Of a stretch of 64,000 bases of DNA, positions 17,701-25,617 are shown piece after piece. The stretch is taken from positions 5,022,001-5,086,000 of the forward strand of contig OZ257136.1 in assembly GCA_965278995.1 (NCBI GenBank). The letters run 5' to 3'. A program made the position numbers and the translations under genes. This stretch comes from JADJYF01 sp965278995 (lineage in GTDB: Bacteria > Pseudomonadota > Gammaproteobacteria > Ga0077536). How positions within the stretch are numbered: position 1 is the stretch's first letter; the number at the start of each line of letters is the position of its first letter. Below the pieces are notes generated by a model. The model did no database searches, was not told where the DNA came from, and saw only the letters and a program-made list of their open reading frames with translations.

Positions 17701-18054
17701 GTTCGCAAAGGTTACGGGCTCGGCGCGCAGGCGATGGCCGGCGGCAGTTTCCATCAGCCTCTGCTGACCATCGCCTGGCCGACTGCGGAAATGGGGCCGA
17801 TGGGACTGGAAGGCGCTGTTGTGCTCGGCTTTCGCAAGGAACTCGATGCAATCACCGACCCGGTCGCACAGCGCGTGCTCTATGACCAGCTCGTCGCCGG
17901 TATGTATGCCAAAGGCAAGGCGGTCTCCGTCGCCTCAGCGTTCGAGATCGATGCGGTCATCGACCCCGCCGAGACCCGTGCCTGGTTGCTGCGGGCGCTG
18001 ACTGCTGCCGGTCGGACGCGCCGTGAGCCGCGCCGCTATGTCGATGTCTGGTAA
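14767..18054 (+). CDS. Single-chain biotin-dependent acyl-CoA carboxylase
   Basis: A 1095-residue fusion of all three functions. Biotin carboxylase/ATP-grasp occupies about 1-445 (start RRLLIANRGEVAIRIMRTA, glycine-rich KAAAGGGGRGM). The biotin carrier domain has EAMKM with the biotinylated Lys at residue 525. A carboxyltransferase with both halves fills about 590-1095. This architecture matches the long-chain acyl-CoA carboxylases described from mycobacteria, which carboxylate short to long acyl-CoAs; split ACC and PCC enzymes use separate subunits. AGGAG 8 nt before the ATG at 14767 fixes the start; the frame is open further upstream into the cyclase gene. The real substrate cannot be read from sequence. 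PHA and acyl-CoA genes nearby fit a fatty-acyl role. Confidence 0.93.
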   Translation: MTVRRLLIANRGEVAIRIMRTAHDLGCTTVAIYSEDDAESLHVSRADEAIALSGRGPRAYLDGNAIAAAAVAAGCDAVHPGYGFLAEQAAFGTACAGAGLTFVGPKPTQLALFGDKLAARELARRCGVPTLPASPALPDPEALTLFRQAQGPAATVLLKAAAGGGGRGMRVVGPDDDGVALWHAASAEARAAFGNGTVYAERYIERARHLEVQIVGDAQGGVTHLWERDCSLQRRHQKLVEIAPAPALATMLRNALLEAAVRMAREVTYRGLGTFEFLVDIANGEFYFIEANARLQVEHTVTEAVLGLDLVALQLTIAGGATLASLGLATPPPAPSGFAVQLRINAESMDASGATKPASGTITRFDPAVGPGVRVDSAAACGQSPNPAFDSLLAKLIVHSPHADFAQALRRVARSAREFVIEGLPTNLPLLNALIQYAQSATEPLDTTLVEREAAALFVAASQFVPVAAQRNTADLQLTNAAALSAPPGTLAIAAPMRGSVVSIEALAGSVVRRGQTLVILEAMKMHHVLEAPVSGTLVVVHVGVNDVVDEGQSVMFVLPAAGMDDSAVRAVELDLDASRADLDEVLARHATGLDAARPQAVEKRRKIASRTARENVADLCDPGSFIEYGALAIAAQRRRRTLDDLMASTPADGMIAGFGTVNGADFGEDASRCAVFAYDYTVLAGTQGHTNHKKKDRLFELAAEWRSPVVFFTEGGGGRPGDVDTEDLAMSWLDLKTFATWPQLSGIAPRIAVNSGRCYAGNAVIFGCADITIATVNSNIGLAGPAMIEGGGLGRYTPEDIGPIDVQTANGVVDIACADEAEATAVARRTLGYFQGATRQWTAGDQRRLRHLIPEDRLRVYDIRAVIEALADDGSVTELRRDYGVGMITAFVRIEGRPFGLIANDPRHLGGAIDSPGGEKGGRFLQLCDVYGLPVISLCDTPGYMVGPDSEKTAAVRRGSRLIVASANLSVPLLTVIVRKGYGLGAQAMAGGSFHQPLLTIAWPTAEMGPMGLEGAVVLGFRKELDAITDPVAQRVLYDQLVAGMYAKGKAVSVASAFEIDAVIDPAETRAWLLRALTAAGRTRREPRRYVDVW

Positions 18055-18185
18055 ACATTTCTGTACTTCTCGGCGTTATAACCGCTATATTCGCTCTATT
18101 GGACTAAAGCGGGTTGCCCGCTTTTACTGCGGGCTGCCACGGGAGCCCCGGCGAACACGGTTTCGAACGGCGAGACTTCGACCAG

Positions 18186-19178
18186 GTGAGTTTCGATATC
18201 AGCCGCTATACCATCCTCATCGCGGACGACGACGCGATTGGGCTCGCTGTGGCCAGCGATATACTGCACGAGCAGGATATCGACGTCGTTGCGGTGACGT
18301 CGGGCGACGCCGCCTGGCGTGAGTTGGTGGCGGCACCGGGCCGCTACGATGCCATCGTGCTCGACCGCACGATGCCCGGTTTGAGTGGTCTGGCCGTGCT
18401 CGAGAAAGTCAAAGCCGGCGCCGAGACCCGCGATATTCCGGTTATTCTGCTGAGCGGCCATTCGGCCGACGAAGATATCATCGCCGGGTTTCGAGCAGGC
18501 GCGTTTCATTACGTCACCAAACCCTACGATCCGGTGCTGCTGGTCACCATGCTGCGTGCGGCAGTTGAAGATTTTCGCTCGCAGGTCGATTTGCGCCAGC
18601 AGTTGCAAGCCCAATCCGATGTTCGCGAACAACTGCAGGCGATGCTCGAAGGGATCCATTTCCTCGAACAGGCCGAGTTCCGTTTCCGTACGCTGTCGCA
18701 GGCGCGTTCGCTGGCAGCGCTGCTGGCCGCCCTCACCCCGGACCCGCAGCAGACTGTCACCGGTCTGTGGGAACTCATGCTGAATGCTGTCGAACACGGC
18801 AATCTCGGAATCACGTATGCCGAAAAATCGGCGCTGCTGAACTCCCGGCAGTGGCACGAGGAAGTCGACAAGCGGCTTGCAGCCGTTGAATATCGAGACC
18901 GCTATGTGACCGCCGGGGTGCATCGAGAAGGCAATTTGCTGCGCTATCGAATCACCGATCAAGGGCAGGGTTTCGAGCCTGCCGGGTTTATGGATTTCGA
19001 CCCCCAGCGCGCCACGCACGCGCATGGTCGTGGTATCGCGATGGCACGGCGATTGAGTTTCGCGACGGTCGAATACAATGCCAGCGGCACGATTGTCGAG
19101 GCGGTCGTCATGGTCGAACCGAACCCGGCCGCCGTCCCTCCCCAGTCGACCACAGTCCGACGCAGCGCTCGCGCGTAG
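18186..19178 (+). CDS. Response regulator with C-terminal HATPase (RsbW-like) domain
   Basis: About 330 residues. An N-terminal receiver domain shows the acidic pair DDD, the phospho-acceptor Asp in AIVLDRTMPG and the Lys in TKPYD. A coiled linker follows (about 125-165, QLQAQSDVREQLQAML). The C-terminus is a GHKL/HATPase domain of the anti-sigma or serine-kinase kind (LWELMLNAVEHGNLG N-box; DQGQGF; HGRGIAMAR lid). The GTG at 18186 places the receiver at the very N-terminus. Such proteins couple a histidine-kinase signal to partner switching. No cognate anti-anti-sigma factor or kinase is adjacent. Confidence 0.85.
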   Translation: MSFDISRYTILIADDDAIGLAVASDILHEQDIDVVAVTSGDAAWRELVAAPGRYDAIVLDRTMPGLSGLAVLEKVKAGAETRDIPVILLSGHSADEDIIAGFRAGAFHYVTKPYDPVLLVTMLRAAVEDFRSQVDLRQQLQAQSDVREQLQAMLEGIHFLEQAEFRFRTLSQARSLAALLAALTPDPQQTVTGLWELMLNAVEHGNLGITYAEKSALLNSRQWHEEVDKRLAAVEYRDRYVTAGVHREGNLLRYRITDQGQGFEPAGFMDFDPQRATHAHGRGIAMARRLSFATVEYNASGTIVEAVVMVEPNPAAVPPQSTTVRRSARA

Positions 19179-19325
19179 CCCTCAATTCAAGGGCCGCCCG
19201 CTTAGCCCTCGCGCGTCGGGCAATCGAACAATGATCGGTTACTAGGCTGTTGGACTTCTGCGGCCACGCCCGGTGGTGTATGTTCGCCGCTCGCGGCAGC
19301 TCCATGCCGTCAGAGGTGAGCGTCG

Positions 19326-19847
19326 ATGAAATACTGCCCCCAATGTGGCAAGCCGCTGCTGCGTCTACCCCTATCGGGCCGCGAGCGCCCGGCTTGCCCG
19401 GATGCGCGTTGTGGCTTCGTGCACTGGAACAATCCGATACCGGTAGTTGCCGCAATCGTTGAACATGACGACCACGTCGCGCTGGTGAGAAATGTCGGCT
19501 GGCCAGTCCATTGGTACGGGCTGGTGACGGGCTTTCTCGAATCGAACGAGATGCCCGAAGAAGCGGTATTACGCGAAGTCGAAGAAGAAATCGGGCTGGT
19601 CGCGACGCTTCGATCCTACATCGGCATGTATGAGTTCTATCGCAGTAATCAGCTGCTTATCGCTTACCACGTGACGGTCGATTCCAAAGACGTGAACCTG
19701 TGCAAGAACGAGATTGCCGACCAGAAGTGGGTGCACATCGAGGAAGTCAAACCGTGGACTGCTGGTACCGGTAAGGCGCTGCGCGATTGGCTCCGGCTGC
19801 GCGGGATAGAACGCGATCTGGTCGATTTCGACCGCGTCAACACTTGA
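19326..19847 (+). CDS. NUDIX hydrolase with N-terminal zinc ribbon
   Basis: This 173-residue protein has a four-Cys zinc ribbon (CPQCG ... CPDARC, residues 4-30) followed by a Nudix domain. The Nudix box G-x5-E-x7-REVxEExGL is exact (GFLESNEMPEEAVLREVEEE, about residues 59-80). The family hydrolyses nucleoside-diphosphate-X compounds; a zinc ribbon plus Nudix recalls NADH pyrophosphatase (NudC), but the protein is shorter and lacks the NudC N-terminal domain. It appears monocistronic. Confidence 0.9.
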   Translation: MKYCPQCGKPLLRLPLSGRERPACPDARCGFVHWNNPIPVVAAIVEHDDHVALVRNVGWPVHWYGLVTGFLESNEMPEEAVLREVEEEIGLVATLRSYIGMYEFYRSNQLLIAYHVTVDSKDVNLCKNEIADQKWVHIEEVKPWTAGTGKALRDWLRLRGIERDLVDFDRVNT

Positions 19848-19882
19848 CCGCCCTCTCGCAACCTTGGCTCTGCTGCTGACCG

Positions 19883-20128
19883 CTACTGGGTGCGCGGCGG
19901 TACCGGATCGTAGCCGCTGGTGCCCCACGGGTGGCAACGCAACAGTCGGCGGACAGTCAGCGACACGCCACGCCAGGGGCCGTGGATGGTGAGGGCGTCG
20001 AGCGCGTATTCAGAGCAGGTCGGCAGGTGTCGGCAGCGTGGCCCGAGCAGGGGCGAGAGCACCAGGCGATAGGCGCGGATCGATGCTGTGAGGGTCGCAG
20101 CCAGCGCCGTCTCGAGGCGCCGCAACAC
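19883..20128 (-). CDS. yidD: Membrane protein insertion efficiency factor
   Basis: An approximately 81-residue YidD protein: an amphipathic N-terminal helix, then SPLLGPRCRHLPTCSEYA, with conserved cysteines and the RRLLRCHPWGTSGYDPVP tail. It is a membrane-associated helper of the YidC insertase. The open frame extends to 20278, but the GTG at 20128, just past the stop of the zinc-finger gene, gives the usual family length; an ATG at 20215 would overlap that gene by about 80 bp. Unusually, it sits away from rpmH/rnpA/yidC. Confidence 0.85.
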   Translation of the reverse strand: MLRRLETALAATLTASIRAYRLVLSPLLGPRCRHLPTCSEYALDALTIHGPWRGVSLTVRRLLRCHPWGTSGYDPVPPRTQ

Positions 20129-20132
20129 CGGT

Positions 20133-20336
20133 TTATGCGGAGCCGGCCGGATGGGCGTCGGCCGATTCGTAGCCTGAACGCGCAAATCGCTGACTGCAAT
20201 AGTAGCAGTCGACATAGCGACGGCTCTCGAAACGCAGGTAGACCAGCGGGTGGCCCAGTGCGCCGCCACCGCCGTCACAACCGACTTCGCTCGTCTCGTC
20301 CTCGACTATCTTGATTTCTCGGGGCTTCGTACTCAC
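20133..20336 (-). CDS. CHCC-type zinc-finger protein (NDUFS6-like)
   Basis: A 67-residue protein with the zf-CHCC signature: C-x8-H-x14-C-x2-C in CDGGGGALGHP ... CYYC. The family is related to the complex I accessory subunit NDUFS6 and to short bacterial zinc-finger proteins of uncertain role. The GTG at 20336 (VSTKPREIKIVEDETSE) is the usual N-terminus, and the longer upstream frame is not supported. The stop is 4 bp before the probable yidD start. Confidence 0.8.
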   Translation of the reverse strand: MSTKPREIKIVEDETSEVGCDGGGGALGHPLVYLRFESRRYVDCYYCSQRFARSGYESADAHPAGSA

Positions 20337-20488
20337 GCTTGCACTGAACCTCTGCACGGGTGTTGCCACTGATGCCGTGGCACGTCTTATTCTATAGTAT
20401 CTAGCTAGAGACCATAAAATTGCGGCGAGATCGCTCAGCCGCAGACCATGTACCAGCCCTGGCGCGCCCGCCACACGAGGATAAGATC

Positions 20489-20902
20489 ATGCCTAAAGTT
20501 TCGATGAATTCCCCGGTCAACATGAGCGCCGACGAGGTGTGGAAATTGATTGGCCAGTTCAATGCGTTGCCTGACTGGCATCCGGCGATCAGCAGCAGCA
20601 AACTCGAGGATGGCGGTCGCATCCGTCGCCTGAGCCTGTTCGGCGGCGGCGAAGTCGTCGAGCGTCTCGAGCAGATCGACGAAGGCGATCGGCTGTACCG
20701 CTACAGCATCATCAGCGGTGCGCTGCCCGTCGCCAACTACACGGCGACCCTGCGTGTGAAAGAAGACGGTAAAGGCAAATCGGTAATCGAATGGTCGAGC
20801 GAATTCGATCCTGCGGGTGCAACGGAGAATGATGCAACTTCGGCGATCCAGGACGTCTACCGCATGGGTCTCGACAATCTGCGCAAGATGTTCGGCGGCT
20901 GA
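20489..20902 (+). CDS. SRPBCC family protein (polyketide cyclase/START-like)
   Basis: This 137-residue protein starts at an ATG 7-8 nt after AGGAT. It has the SRPBCC helix-grip start (SPVNMSADEVWKLIGQF...LPDWHPAI) and a C-terminal amphipathic helix. These proteins bind hydrophobic ligands, but the ligand is unknown. It is 25 bp upstream of gcvH on the same strand and may belong to that transcript. Confidence 0.88.
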   Translation: MPKVSMNSPVNMSADEVWKLIGQFNALPDWHPAISSSKLEDGGRIRRLSLFGGGEVVERLEQIDEGDRLYRYSIISGALPVANYTATLRVKEDGKGKSVIEWSSEFDPAGATENDATSAIQDVYRMGLDNLRKMFGG

Positions 20903-20927
20903 GCCGCCGCCATTCCAGGGGGCGCGC

Positions 20928-21308
20928 GTGCTTCAGCTCAGATTCTCCAGCGATCACACCTGGATCCGGCTCGACGACGACGGTTATGCAACCGTCGGCA
21001 TTTCCGACTATGCACAGCAGCAGCTTGGCGATTGCGTGTTCGTCGAGGCGCCTGATCTCGGTCGCGATGTCGTCGTAACCGAGGACATCGGCATGATCGA
21101 ATCGGTCAAGACGACGTCCGAAATCAAATCTCCGGCGAGCGGCACCGTGACGGCGATCAACGAAGAGGTCCTCGAAAAACCCGAACTGCTCAATGAATCG
21201 CCGCTCGACGATGGCTGGATCTTCCGCATGCGCGTCGACGACGAAGCGGCACTCGACGAACTCATGGATGAGGACGATTACGCCGAGTACATAGAAACAC
21301 TGAGCTGA
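20928..21308 (+). CDS. gcvH: Glycine cleavage system H protein (lipoyl carrier)
   Basis: This 126-residue lipoyl-domain protein carries the lipoylation site in IESVKTTSEIKSP and the downstream turn SGTVTAINEE. It is a shuttle for the aminomethyl group of glycine, or a lipoate relay protein. The GTG at 20928 follows GGGGG at a good distance. The tail is strongly acidic (DEEAALDELMDEDDYAEYIETLS). Genes downstream are yhbY and lpdA; there is no gcvT or gcvP here. Confidence 0.93.
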   Translation: MLQLRFSSDHTWIRLDDDGYATVGISDYAQQQLGDCVFVEAPDLGRDVVVTEDIGMIESVKTTSEIKSPASGTVTAINEEVLEKPELLNESPLDDGWIFRMRVDDEAALDELMDEDDYAEYIETLS

Positions 21309-21310
21309 CC

Positions 21311-21607
21311 ATGTTGACCTCTGAACGTAAGCGAAGCCTCCGCGCCACTGCACACGCTCTAAAGCCGGTAGTTCTGATCGGACAACACGGCGTGACCAGT
21401 GCAGTCATGGCCGAAGTCACTCGTGCCCTCGACGACCACGAGTTGATCAAGATTCGGTTCCGCGGCACCGAGCGTGACGAGCGCGCACTCGAAATCGAAC
21501 GTATCTGCACCACGCTTGCCGCCGAACTTGTCGGCAGTATCGGCGGTACGGCAGTACTGTACCGGCAGAATCCGACCAGTTCTGCGCCAGCCGGCAAATC
21601 ACGATGA
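21311..21607 (+). CDS. yhbY: YhbY family ribosome assembly RNA-binding protein
   Basis: A 98-residue CRM-domain protein. The RNA-binding loop is the GxxG-like LIGQHGVT, followed by ALDDHELIKIRF, as in E. coli YhbY, a pre-50S factor. It begins 2 bp after gcvH and its stop overlaps the lpdA start by 4 bp (ATGA), so the three genes form a tight operon. Confidence 0.92.
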   Translation: MLTSERKRSLRATAHALKPVVLIGQHGVTSAVMAEVTRALDDHELIKIRFRGTERDERALEIERICTTLAAELVGSIGGTAVLYRQNPTSSAPAGKSR

Positions 21608-23010
21608 AGACTGATCTGGTCGTGCTCGGCGCCGGGCCGGGCGGTTACTCAGCGGCTTTTCGTGCGGCCGATCTCGGGTTGGCTGTCGTTCTGGTTGAAC
21701 GTGATCCGTATCTCGGTGGCGTCTGCCTCAACGTCGGGTGCATCCCGTCGAAAGCGCTGCTGCATGCCGCCAGGGTCGTCAGCGAAGCGCATGACATGGC
21801 CGAGCACGGCATCGTATTCGGCGCACCGGCGATCGACCTCGAGCGGTTGCGTGGCTGGAAAGACCGCGTTGTCGGCCAACTGACCAAAGGGTTGTCCGGC
21901 CTTGCGCGTCAGCGCAAGGTCACGGTTGTGCACGGCACCGGTCGGTTCGTCTCACCCCAGACGCTCGAAGTCGAAGGGGCGGACGGACGCAGTACCATCG
22001 AATTCACATCGGCCATCATTGCCGCCGGTTCGGAACCGGTGCGCCTGCCCGGACTGCCTTACAACGATCCGCGCATCATCGACTCGACGGGTGCGCTCGA
22101 CCTTGCGGATATCCCGCCACGTTTACTGGTGATCGGTGGTGGCATCATCGGGCTCGAAATGGCGACGGTGTATATGGCGCTCGGCTCCCAGGTGAGCGTC
22201 GTCGAACTGAGCGCAGAATTGATACCAGGCGCCGATCGCGATCTGGTTAAACCCCTGGAAAAACGCCTGCGCCAGGGCCTGGCTGCGATCTATACCGGCG
22301 CCGCCGTGAGCACGGTTGAAGCGACACCGCCGGCGCTCGTGGCTCATTTCACCGGCGCCGGCGCACCGCCGGAAGCGCTCTACGATCGCATCCTTGTCGC
22401 CGTCGGCCGGCGTGCAAACGGCGACCTCATCGGCGCCGACGCTGCGGGAGTCGCCGTTGATGCGCGCGGGCTCATCGCTGTGGATAAGCAGATGCGGACG
22501 AACGTGCCGCATATCTTCGCCATTGGCGATGTTGTCGGCCAACCGATGCTCGCGCATAAAGCCATGCACGAAGGCAAAGTTGCGGCCGAAGTTGCGGCTG
22601 GCCATAAAGCCGCTTTCGATGCCCGCGTTATCCCGTCGGTGGCCTATACCGACCCGGAGGTCGCCTGGGTCGGCGTGACCGAGACGAGCGCGGCGGCGCA
22701 GGGCATCACCGTCGAGAAGAGCGTGTTTCCGTGGGCCGCAAGCGGTCGCGCGCTCAGCATCGGCCGCAGCGAAGGTTTGACGAAACTGCTGTTCGATGGG
22801 AGCAGTGGGCGCGTTCTTGGCGCGGGCATCGTCGGCCCGAATGCGGGTGACCTGATTGCCGAAGTCGCGCTTGCCATCGAGATGGGCTGCGACGCTGACG
22901 ACCTGGCCCTGACCATCCACCCGCACCCGACACTCTCGGAAACCATTGGCATGGCGGCCGAAATCTTCAACGGTACGATTACGGATCTGTATCTGCCCAA
23001 ACGGCGCTGA
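21604..23010 (+). CDS. lpdA: Dihydrolipoyl dehydrogenase
   Basis: This 468-residue flavoprotein has the redox disulfide in CLNVGC (Cys41/Cys46), an N-terminal FAD Rossmann motif GAGPGGYSAA, a second nucleotide-binding motif (GGGIIGLEMA), and a C-terminal His-Glu region HPHPTLSE. It re-oxidises dihydrolipoamide of 2-oxoacid dehydrogenases or of the H protein. It is co-transcribed with gcvH and yhbY. A second lpd copy probably sits with the pyruvate dehydrogenase genes elsewhere. Confidence 0.95.
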   Translation: MKTDLVVLGAGPGGYSAAFRAADLGLAVVLVERDPYLGGVCLNVGCIPSKALLHAARVVSEAHDMAEHGIVFGAPAIDLERLRGWKDRVVGQLTKGLSGLARQRKVTVVHGTGRFVSPQTLEVEGADGRSTIEFTSAIIAAGSEPVRLPGLPYNDPRIIDSTGALDLADIPPRLLVIGGGIIGLEMATVYMALGSQVSVVELSAELIPGADRDLVKPLEKRLRQGLAAIYTGAAVSTVEATPPALVAHFTGAGAPPEALYDRILVAVGRRANGDLIGADAAGVAVDARGLIAVDKQMRTNVPHIFAIGDVVGQPMLAHKAMHEGKVAAEVAAGHKAAFDARVIPSVAYTDPEVAWVGVTETSAAAQGITVEKSVFPWAASGRALSIGRSEGLTKLLFDGSSGRVLGAGIVGPNAGDLIAEVALAIEMGCDADDLALTIHPHPTLSETIGMAAEIFNGTITDLYLPKRR

Positions 23011-23076
23011 CAGCGGTGTAGGTGTCATGACTCGCCGCATGCGTTTCCATCCGCAGCAATGCCGGCCTGAGTCGCT

Positions 23077-24063
23077 TCAGTGGTAACAACCGGCGACTCG
23101 GGCCCGCAATTGCACTGCCGCCAGCACGGTATCGATGGTCGGAGTCGGTAGCTGCACCAGACGGCCGAGCTCCTGCACGGCCGTGACCAATGCGTCGATT
23201 TCCATGGCGCGACCACGCTCGAGATCCTGCAGCATGGAAGTCTTGTGCGCGCCGACGGCAGCGGCGCCGGCAATGCGCTGATCGACAGTAATCGGCAAGC
23301 GCACACCGAGTGCTTCCGCGATGCCCTGTGCCTCGACCATCATCGCGCGAGCGACGCCACGCGTGCCGGCATCGGCGCACAATTGTTCGAGCGTAGCGCC
23401 AGTCAGCGCGCTGAGCGGATTGAAGCTGAGATTGCCCCACAGCTTGACCCACAGCTCTTCGCGGAGCGCTGTCCGAACGGGCGCTTTCAGTCCAGCTTCG
23501 CGCAACACCTCGGCCAGCAAGACGACACGTGCGCTCTTTTCGCCTGATGGTTCGCCGAGCGAGAAGCGATCGCCCTCCACATGCTGCACGACGCCGGGCA
23601 GGACCACTTCGCAGGCGGGATAAACCACGGCTCCAATGACGCGCTCGGGGCCGATGTGCCGCCACTGACTGCCACCCGGGTCAACTGACACCAGTTGTGT
23701 TTCGGCGTAGGGGCCGGGCAGGCAATGAAAATACCACCAGGGTACGCCGTTGACGCCCATGACGACGGCGGTATCGGGGCCGAGCAGCGGCGCGAATTGC
23801 GCTGCCACGGTCGGCACCGAATGGGCTTTCAAAGTCACGATGACGTAATCCTGCACGCCAAGCTCGCAGGGGTCATTGGTGGCGCGTGGATACCAGATGC
23901 TCTCGCGGCCCTCGCTCAACAGACGCAGGCCACCGCTGCGGATTGCCTCCAGTTGGGCGCCGCGCGCGACCAGGCTGACATCGACCCCGGCCTGCATGAG
24001 GCGGGCGCCGAGGAATCCGCCAATGGCGCCTGCGCCGTAAATGCAGATTCGGGGCGTCGTCAT
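23077..24063 (-). CDS. 2-dehydropantoate 2-reductase family (PanE-like)
   Basis: A 328-residue NADPH-dependent ketopantoate reductase family member: N-terminal Rossmann motif GAGAIGGFLGARL, LKAHSVP segment, C-terminal helical domain with KLWGNLSFNPLSALTG. It could make pantoate for CoA, or act on a related 2-oxo acid, since paralogues are common. It lies 6 bp after the acyl-CoA ligase gene on the same strand, so co-expression is likely, which may favour a catabolic paralogue over true PanE. Confidence 0.88.
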   Translation of the reverse strand: MTTPRICIYGAGAIGGFLGARLMQAGVDVSLVARGAQLEAIRSGGLRLLSEGRESIWYPRATNDPCELGVQDYVIVTLKAHSVPTVAAQFAPLLGPDTAVVMGVNGVPWWYFHCLPGPYAETQLVSVDPGGSQWRHIGPERVIGAVVYPACEVVLPGVVQHVEGDRFSLGEPSGEKSARVVLLAEVLREAGLKAPVRTALREELWVKLWGNLSFNPLSALTGATLEQLCADAGTRGVARAMMVEAQGIAEALGVRLPITVDQRIAGAAAVGAHKTSMLQDLERGRAMEIDALVTAVQELGRLVQLPTPTIDTVLAAVQLRARVAGCYH

Positions 24064-24069
24064 TGCCGC

Positions 24070-25617
24070 TCAGGTCAGACCGAGTTTCGCGGCCAGCCCG
24101 ATACGCTGCAGTTTGCCGGTTGCCCCTTTCGGTATTTCGTCGAGAAAAACGATGGTGCGCGGGATTTTGAATGCGGCCAGACGATCGCTGACGAATTCGC
24201 GTAACGCCTGCTCTGTCGCGGTGGCGTTTTTGCGCAGCACGACAGCTGCTGCAACCTCTTCGCCGAGTTTCGGATGGGGCATGGCAAACGTCACGACCTG
24301 GAGTACCGCCGGATGCGTCATCAGGACATCGTCAACTTCGCGCGGGGCGATTTTTTCGCCACCGCGGTTGATGATCTCCTTCAGCCGACCGCTGATCGTG
24401 AGGAAGCCGTCGGCATCGAAAACGCCTTGATCGCCGGTCCGGAACCAGGGCCCGCCGTGCCCGACAGGATCCGGCACAAAAGCCTGCGCGTTGGCAGACG
24501 GATTGTTGTCGTAACCGCCGGTTACATTAGGTCCGCGGATGACAATCTCGCCTTCCTGACCAGGTGCGACGAATGCGCCGGCAGTATCCATCAGGCGAAC
24601 TTCCGGGCCGGCCGCAACGCCGACAGCACCGGCCTTGCGCAACCCCGGTGGCAATTCGTTCGAGGTCATCTGATGCGCCGCTTCGGTCATACCGTAGGAC
24701 TCGATGACCGGGCATTTGAAGGCAGCTTCGAGCGCCTCCATGACCGGCCCCGGCAACGAAGAAGACGACGAGCGAATGAAGCGCAGCGGTGCCGCTTTGA
24801 TGGTTCCGAGCTGACGGTGCGCGCGATCAAGAATGGTCTGGTGCATGGTCGGTACCGCGGTGTACCAACTCGGCCGGATGGTCGCCAGCCAGCTGAAGAA
24901 CTTCATCGCATTGAAACCTGGCGTGCAGGTCACTTGTCCGCCGGCGGCGAGTGACGCGAGCACGGCGGCGATGAGCCCGTGGATATGAAACAAGGGCATG
25001 ATATTCAGGCAATGATCGGCCGAGCTCAGTCGGAGAGTGGCGCCGATGTGGGTTGCCGAGGCACACAGATTCGCCTGACTGAGCGGCACTATTTTGGGCC
25101 GCGACGTCGTGCCCGAGGTGTGCAATACAAGCCCGATATCCTCAGCACTGGCCGCTGCCCGGCGCTTGCCGGCGGCCGGCACGCCATCCAGATCGAGACG
25201 GAATGCACCGGCAGGCATATCGGGATCTTCGTGCAATTCGAGTACTCGGATGCCGAGCCGGGCGGCGACATCACGGGCCGGGCTGGCCTCGCCCGCCGGC
25301 AGGATTAACGCACGCGCGGCAAGGTCGGTCAGATAGAACTCGAACTCCGCGTCACGATAGGTCGGGTTGAGCGGCGCCGCAGCCAGCGTGCTGGCGCTGG
25401 CGAGGAAGCAGCTTGCCATGACAGGCCCGTTAGGCAGCACGATCGCGACGCGATCGCCAGCACCCAGACCGAGCCGGGCAAAGTCCTCGGAGACGCGGGC
25501 GACCTGCGCGCGCAAGTCGGCATAGGACATCGGGTGGCGATCAGGGGCGGACAGCGCCGGCGCTGCGGCTGCCCCTCGATTAAGCAGGTCGGTAAGCGTT
25601 GTGGAATGCAGGGTCAT
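24070..25617 (-). CDS. Acyl-CoA synthetase (AMP-forming ligase)
   Basis: This 515-residue protein has the ANL-family motifs: P-loop-like LHTSGTTSRPK (about 185), YGMTEAA (about 310), the RTGDQG aspartate and the C-terminal Lys in KGATGKLQRIG. It activates a carboxylic acid as acyl-CoA via acyl-AMP. The sequence resembles the oxalyl/medium-chain group, but the substrate is not certain. It is the first gene of a two-gene unit with the PanE-like reductase and is divergent from phaC. Confidence 0.92.
   Translation of the reverse strand: MTLHSTTLTDLLNRGAAAAPALSAPDRHPMSYADLRAQVARVSEDFARLGLGAGDRVAIVLPNGPVMASCFLASASTLAAAPLNPTYRDAEFEFYLTDLAARALILPAGEASPARDVAARLGIRVLELHEDPDMPAGAFRLDLDGVPAAGKRRAAASAEDIGLVLHTSGTTSRPKIVPLSQANLCASATHIGATLRLSSADHCLNIMPLFHIHGLIAAVLASLAAGGQVTCTPGFNAMKFFSWLATIRPSWYTAVPTMHQTILDRAHRQLGTIKAAPLRFIRSSSSSLPGPVMEALEAAFKCPVIESYGMTEAAHQMTSNELPPGLRKAGAVGVAAGPEVRLMDTAGAFVAPGQEGEIVIRGPNVTGGYDNNPSANAQAFVPDPVGHGGPWFRTGDQGVFDADGFLTISGRLKEIINRGGEKIAPREVDDVLMTHPAVLQVVTFAMPHPKLGEEVAAAVVLRKNATATEQALREFVSDRLAAFKIPRTIVFLDEIPKGATGKLQRIGLAAKLGLT

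Noticed and set aside
22123..23040. A 305-codon frame antisense to lpdA
   Set aside because: The plus strand encodes a full dihydrolipoyl dehydrogenase; the antisense product is Arg-rich and domain-free.
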